NCBI RefSeq assembly: GCF_023065955.2
Contig: NW_026622786.1
Coordinates: forward strand, 45,122,938 to 45,186,937
Source: Ursus arctos
Lineage: Eukaryota; Chordata; Mammalia; Carnivora; Ursidae
Length of the DNA stretch: 64,000 nt
Direction: 5' to 3'
In this document: positions 60,063 through 64,000 of the stretch, one piece after another
How positions within the stretch are numbered: the first letter of the stretch is position 1
Layout: each line of letters opens with the position of its first letter
Notes under the pieces: model-generated
Seen by the model: the letters and a program-made list of their open reading frames with translations, nothing else
Database searches by the model: none
What the model was told of the DNA's origin: nothing
Program-made: the position numbers and the translations under genes

Positions 60063-60884
60063 GTTTTAGGCTTTGGCTAGGATATAAAAAGTACCTAATC
60101 TCTTGAAAGAGTGTGAGAGTTTATCTGGATTTCCACATTTGTTTTCATTTGAATTATGCTAAGCTAATTTACTTCCACATGGGAGAGATTCTTCCAATAG
60201 GGAAGGTAGCTAATCTTACTAAATGCTCTCAGGTAGGCCACTTGAGTTCAAATATTCTCTTCTAAACTATCACTGGGTGACTGTGTTTTGTGAAAGCTAA
60301 AATTACCTACAGTAAGGGAAATTTCAAATATATGAGAAATACTATGTAAAATTACATTAAAGAGCTTTGATCCAGAAAGTTTTCATAAACTTAAATTAGT
60401 CAAATTTTAAAACCGTTAGAATTCCAGATCTTAATTGCCTACTTGAATTGAACATAAAAATAAATAATGTGATTGCAAATTGTCTCTAAGAAATTTATAA
60501 CAGTTGAAACCCTGTATTGCGCCTTAATTTCATTTAGTTACATTTTTCAGCCTCTTACACAAATGTTAGCATTATCCTGACTTGGAAGTTTATCATTCAG
60601 TGCATTTCTTTATTTAGCATAATATTTAAACAGAATTATTATACAAGGTATAATAAGGTGTAATTTTCTTTGTTTTAGTTTTCTTGCCTAGAAGCGATGT
60701 TTTTCTCTTAACTGTTTCACCGAATTCCATATTCTCTAAGTATTCTAGGAAAAAGGAATTTTTTTTTTCCTTTTACTGATTGATTAGTTGATTGGCAAGG
60801 ACAATGATAACATTTTTGATTTGTAGTTATATAAATGTCATACTTTTAAAATGCTTTGAATTAGAAGGTTTTATGGGATTAATT

Positions 60885-61235
60885 TTTTTGAATTTTTTGA
60901 GTACAGTTGATACATGATGTTACGTTAGTTTCAGTTATACCACTTAGTGATTTAACAATTTTATACATTATGCTGTGTTCACCACATATGTAGCTACCAT
61001 CTGTCCCATTACATCACTATTACAATTCCATTGACTGTATTCCTTATGCTGTGTCTTTTATTCTTGTGATTCATTCATTCCATAACTGGAGGCCTATATT
61101 TCCCTCTCCCCTTCACCTACTTTGCTCAGCCCCCTCTTGTCTGGCAACTATCAATTTATTCTCTGATTTATAGGTCTGATTGTGCTTTTTTTGTTTATTA
61201 TTATTATTATTTTTAGATTTCACTTACGAATTAGA
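60885..61235 (-). mobile_element. L1 3' end fragment
   Basis: 'gtacagttgatacatgatgt', 'tttcagttataccacttagt' and 'tccctctccccttcacct' are antisense L1 3'UTR. It ends about 120 bases before the LRRIQ3 coding-exon acceptor. Confidence 0.7.
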
Positions 61236-61354
61236 TTTTTTTCACCTTTTTTACCCATTGTATTCTCACTAACTTTAGCAAATTTTTTGTTTGTTTTCAG
61301 ATTTATTTTTGGAAGTTGAAAAACCTTTTCTAAGCTATTTCCCATTTTTCCTAG

Positions 61355-61603
61355 ATGTTTCATGGAACAATAACAGAAGAGCTAACCAGTCATGAAGAAT
61401 GGAGTCACTATAATGAAAACGTGATTGAAGATCAAAAAGATTTTGTTTTTGTGAAGTTCAGTGGCCTTCATTTAAAATCTATGGAAAATTTGCAATCCTG
61501 TATCTCTCTTAGAGTATGCATCTTCTCAAACAATTTTATTACAGATATTCATCCACTTCAGAGTTGCATAAAATTAGTCAAACTTGATCTCCATGGAAAT
61601 CAG
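61355..61603 (+). CDS. LRRIQ3: LRRIQ3, first coding exon (partial gene)
   Basis: Leucine-rich repeats and IQ motif containing 3, a protein linked to testis and motile cilia. The exon starts at the ATG immediately after a polypyrimidine tract and AG (61353-61354), reads 83 codons in frame, and ends in phase 0 at a GTAAGC donor (61604). The protein begins MFHGTITEELTSHEEWSHY and contains the first leucine-rich repeats (ENLQSCISLRVCIFSNN and CIKLVKLDLHGNQ). It matches the human N-terminus as I remember it with few changes. Reading past the donor gives only 16 more codons before a stop, consistent with intron sequence. The remaining LRR, IQ and coiled-coil exons are beyond the right edge. Confidence 0.95.
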
Positions 61604-61759
61604 GTAAGCAATAGACATTTTAGATATTTGTATATAAATGAAATTGATATTTAAAAACATGCTATCTATCCCAGTATTTCTCCCAATTTTTTATAAAAAA
61701 TATATACAAAAATTTAAAAATAAATAGAGTATATATAACTACAAAATTTAAAATTTAAG

Positions 61760-61858
61760 GGCCGCCTGGCTGGCTCAGTCGTTAGAGCAAGTGACTCTTG
61801 ATCTTTGGGTCATGAGTTCGAGCCCCACGTTGGATGTGGAGATTACTTTAAAAAATTT
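61760..61858 (+). mobile_element. Short tRNA-like CAN-SINE in LRRIQ3 intron 2
   Basis: 'gccgcctggctggctcagtc' A-box end, 'gtgactcttgatctttggg', 'catgagttcgagccccacg' B-box end and 'gatgtggagattactttaaa'. No CT-rich body. Confidence 0.88.
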
Positions 61859-62041
61859 TTGAATTTCAACAAAACTTTTGAGTTAGAAATATATAAACAC
61901 TGTGTGATTTGGTATATTTTACTTCTTAAATTAATAGTTTGGATTAAAAATGCTCTGGCCTTTTAAATTTTTTAATGACATAATTGACATATAACATTAT
62001 ATTAAGTTCATCTGTACAACATGATGATTGGATATATAGCA

Positions 62042-62781
62042 CATTTTCTTTATCCATTTATCTGTCTGTGGACACTTAGGCTGCTTACATGTCTTGGCTA
62101 TAGTAAGTGATGCTAGAATGAATGTGGGGGGGTACATATATCTTTTTGAGTCAGTGTTTTCCTTGTCTTCAGATAAATATTGAGAAGTAGAATTGTTGGA
62201 TCATATGGTAATTGAATTTTTTTTTTTTTTTTTGAGGAATCTCCATACCGTTTTCCACGGTGATCGTACCAATTTTCATTCCCATTAGCAGCGCATAAGG
62301 GATCCCTTTTCTCCACATCCTTGCAAACACTTGTTATTTCTTGTCCTTTGGATAATGGCCATTCTAGCAGGTGTGAAGTGATATCTCATTGTGGTTTTGA
62401 TTTGTATTTCCCTGAGGATTATTGATGGTGATCATCTCTTCGTGTACCATGTTGGCCATCTGGATGTTTTCTTTAGGAAATGTCTATTCAGATCCACTGC
62501 CCATTTTTAATTGGATTTTATTTTGGTATTGAGTTGTATGAGTTCTGTATATATTTTGGGTATTATCCCCTTATTACGTATATGATTTGCATACATTTTC
62601 TTCCATTCAGTAGCTTGCCTTTTCATTTTTTTGATGGTTTCCTTTGCTGTGCAGAAGCTTCTTAGTTTGATGTATTTTTGCGTGATGTATTTTTTGCTTT
62701 TGTGTCCTTTGCTTTTTGTGTCAAAACCAAAAATCACCACCAAGGCTATTGTGAAGAAGTGTACTGCCTATGTTTTCTTTT
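62042..62781. repeat. Duplicated block, copy B
   Basis: About 99% identical to 51579-52310 in the same orientation; includes an extra 4 bases in the 'atctgtctgtgg' word and a longer T run near 62220. Confidence 0.93.
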
Positions 62782-62937
62782 AGTTTTATATTTTCAGGTC
62801 TTAGGTTTCAGACTTTAATCCATTTTGAGCTAATTTTTGTGTATGGTATAAGATAGAGGTCCAGTTTCATGGCTTTTTTTTTTTTTTAACATGTTGCTGT
62901 CCAGTTTTCCTAACACCATTTATTGAAGACTGCCCTT

Positions 62938-63029
62938 GTGCTTGCTTTGGCAGCATATATACTAAAAATGGAACGATACAGAGAAGATTAGCATTGCTGC
63001 GGTGCAAGGGTGATATGCAAATTTGTGAA
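62938..63029 (+). pseudogene. U6 snRNA retropseudogene, 3'-truncated
   Basis: 92 bases that follow U6 from its first base (GTGCTTGCTTTGGCAGCA; 'ggaacgatacagagaagatt' invariant core) to about position 92-93, with about a dozen changes and without the U6 3' end. Flanked by the perfect 12-base duplication aagactgccctt (62926-62937 and 63030-63041), so it was inserted by target-primed reverse transcription into the L1. No poly(A) tail and no PSE or TATA upstream, so not expected to be transcribed as U6. Confidence 0.95.
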
Positions 63030-63546
63030 AAGACTGCCCTTTCTCCATTGTATATTGACTCCATCATGAATCAACTGACCATCTATTCATGGGTTTTTTT
63101 CTGGTCTCTGAGTTCTGTTACATTGATCTGTGTGTCTGTTTTTATGCCAGTGCCATACTGTTTTGATTACTGTAGGTTTTTAATATAGTTTAAAATCAGG
63201 GTGCATGATGCCTCCAGTTTTATTCTCTTTCAGGATTGCTTTGGCTATTCAGGATCTTCTGTGTTTCCATATACATTTTGGGGTTCTTTTTTCTATTTCT
63301 TTGAGAAATGCCTTTGGAATTTAGAAGGGATTACACTGAATATGTAGATTGTTTGGGGTAATATTATTTTAACAACATTTATTCTGTCAGTCCAGAGCAT
63401 GGAATATCTTTCCATTTATTTGTCTCTTACACTTTCTTTCATCCAGGCCTTATAGTTTTCATTATGCAGATCTTTCCCCTCCTTGGTTAAATTCATTCTA
63501 GGTATTTTACTCTTTTTGATGCAATTTTAAATGGGTTTGTGTTCTT

Positions 63547-63749
63547 TTTTTTTTTTTTTTTAAGATTTTATTTATTTATTTGACAGAGAGATAGACAGCC
63601 AGCGAGAGAGGGAACACAAGCAGGGGGAGTGGGAGAGGAAGAAGCAGGCTCATAGCGGAGGAGCCTGATGTGGGGCTCGATCCCATAACGCCAGGATCAC
63701 GCCCTGAGCCGAAGGCAGATGCTTAATGACTGCACCACCCAGGCACCCC
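63547..63749 (-). mobile_element. Young CAN-SINE, bear-type subfamily
   Basis: Minus-strand element with a perfect 15-base target-site duplication tgggtttgtgttctt (63532-63546 and 63750-63764). The body words 'gacagccagcgagagaggg', 'gcaggctcatagcggagg' and 'ctcgatcccataacgccagg' are what I recall of the ursid/panda subfamily. Confidence 0.95.
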
Positions 63750-64000
63750 TGGGTTTGTGTTCTTAATTTTTCTTTCTTATAGCTTATTATTAGTGTATAG
63801 AAATGCAGCAGATATTTGTATATTTATTTTGTATCCCACAACTTTATTAATTGATTTATTAGTTGTAAGAATTTTTTGGTGAAGTCTTTAGAATTTTCTG
63901 TATGTAATGTGTCATCTGCAAATTCTGACAGTTTTGTTCTTCCTTTCTGATTTGCATGCCTTTTGTTTCTTTTCCTTGATTAATTACTCTGGCTGAAACT

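Larger units (their letters stand above)
38619..61354 (+). other. LRRIQ3: LRRIQ3 intron 1
   Basis: About 22.7 kb between the GTGAGT donor and the CTAG acceptor. More than half is LINE-1, almost all on the opposite strand to LRRIQ3. Unique stretches: 38.6-40.1, 40.87-41.6, 47.5-49.86, 58.06-59.29, 59.5-59.9 and 60.06-60.88 kb. An unseen small noncoding exon cannot be excluded. Confidence 0.7.
61604..64000 (+). other. LRRIQ3: LRRIQ3 intron 2 (partial)
   Basis: Starts at the GTAAGC donor and continues beyond the window. Mostly antisense L1 with a SINE, a U6 retropseudogene and a second young SINE inside. The next LRRIQ3 exon is not present. Confidence 0.8.
61960..64000 (-). mobile_element. L1 LINE-1 fragment (minus strand), continues off the window
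   Basis: Antisense L1 3' end at 61.96-62.03 kb jumps directly to sequence about 450 bases further into the element, so it carries an internal deletion or was patched by copy B of the duplicated block. ORF2 C-terminal remnants (62743-62507) and RT-side remnants (to 64 kb) follow. Interrupted by the U6 copy and a SINE. Confidence 0.82.

Noticed and set aside
61760..61858. tRNA gene
   Set aside because: Has A-box and B-box-like sequences but no complete cloverleaf; it matches the short CAN-SINE with an A-rich tail.
62938..63029. Possible functional U6 snRNA gene
   Set aside because: Truncated at the 3' end, several changes in conserved positions, no upstream PSE/TATA, and flanked by a target-site duplication.

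Overview
This is a eukaryotic nuclear window from a carnivoran mammal. AT-rich intronic and intergenic DNA is packed with L1 fragments and with tRNA-derived CAN-SINEs, a family restricted to Carnivora. The youngest SINEs (26.8-27.0 kb and 63.5-63.7 kb) have a head and body that I remember as the bear/panda subfamily, so an ursid or close caniform is the best guess; that species call is inference from memory. There are no bacterial-type operons, CRISPR arrays or intact mobile-element ORFs.

The window holds parts of three protein-coding genes whose order and spacing match the mammalian LRRIQ3-FPGT-TNNI3K block. Reading from right to left on the minus strand, FPGT (fucose-1-phosphate guanylyltransferase) is complete: four coding exons between 38294 and 32221 joining to 588 codons plus stop. 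About 28 kb further downstream on the same strand are the first two coding exons of TNNI3K (cardiac troponin I-interacting kinase), at 4498-4459 and 3867-3759; the rest of that gene lies off the left edge. On the plus strand, LRRIQ3 starts head-to-head with FPGT in a shared CpG-rich promoter (about 38.21-38.62 kb). It has a probable noncoding first exon ending at 38618, a roughly 22.7 kb first intron, and its first coding exon at 61355-61603; later exons lie off the right edge.

Layout: 1-3.76 kb, TNNI3K intron 2; 3.76-4.5 kb, TNNI3K exons 2 and 1 with a MEF2/MCAT promoter signature just upstream; 4.7-32.2 kb, the FPGT-TNNI3K spacer (ancient MIR, L2, MER5 and L1 remnants, CAN-SINEs, and a large antisense L1 block at 23.9-28.9 kb); 32.2-38.3 kb, FPGT; 38.2-38.6 kb, bidirectional promoter; 38.6-61.35 kb, LRRIQ3 intron 1, mostly minus-strand L1s; 61.6-64 kb, LRRIQ3 intron 2 with another L1, a U6 retropseudogene and a young SINE.

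The three genes are linked by transcription rather than by pathway. FPGT makes GDP-fucose from fucose-1-phosphate, TNNI3K is a cardiac kinase, and LRRIQ3 is a testis/cilium-type leucine-rich-repeat IQ protein. Every internal FPGT exon ends in phase 1 with a G, exactly like TNNI3K exon 1, so an FPGT-TNNI3K read-through transcript would stay in frame here as it does in human. The most unusual items are two CAN-SINE/L1 nested insertions (one apparently carrying a 3' transduction), a roughly 735-bp block present twice 10.5 kb apart at about 99% identity inside much older L1 sequence, and paired X-box motifs in the LRRIQ3/FPGT promoter. I found no evidence of a wholly new biological system.
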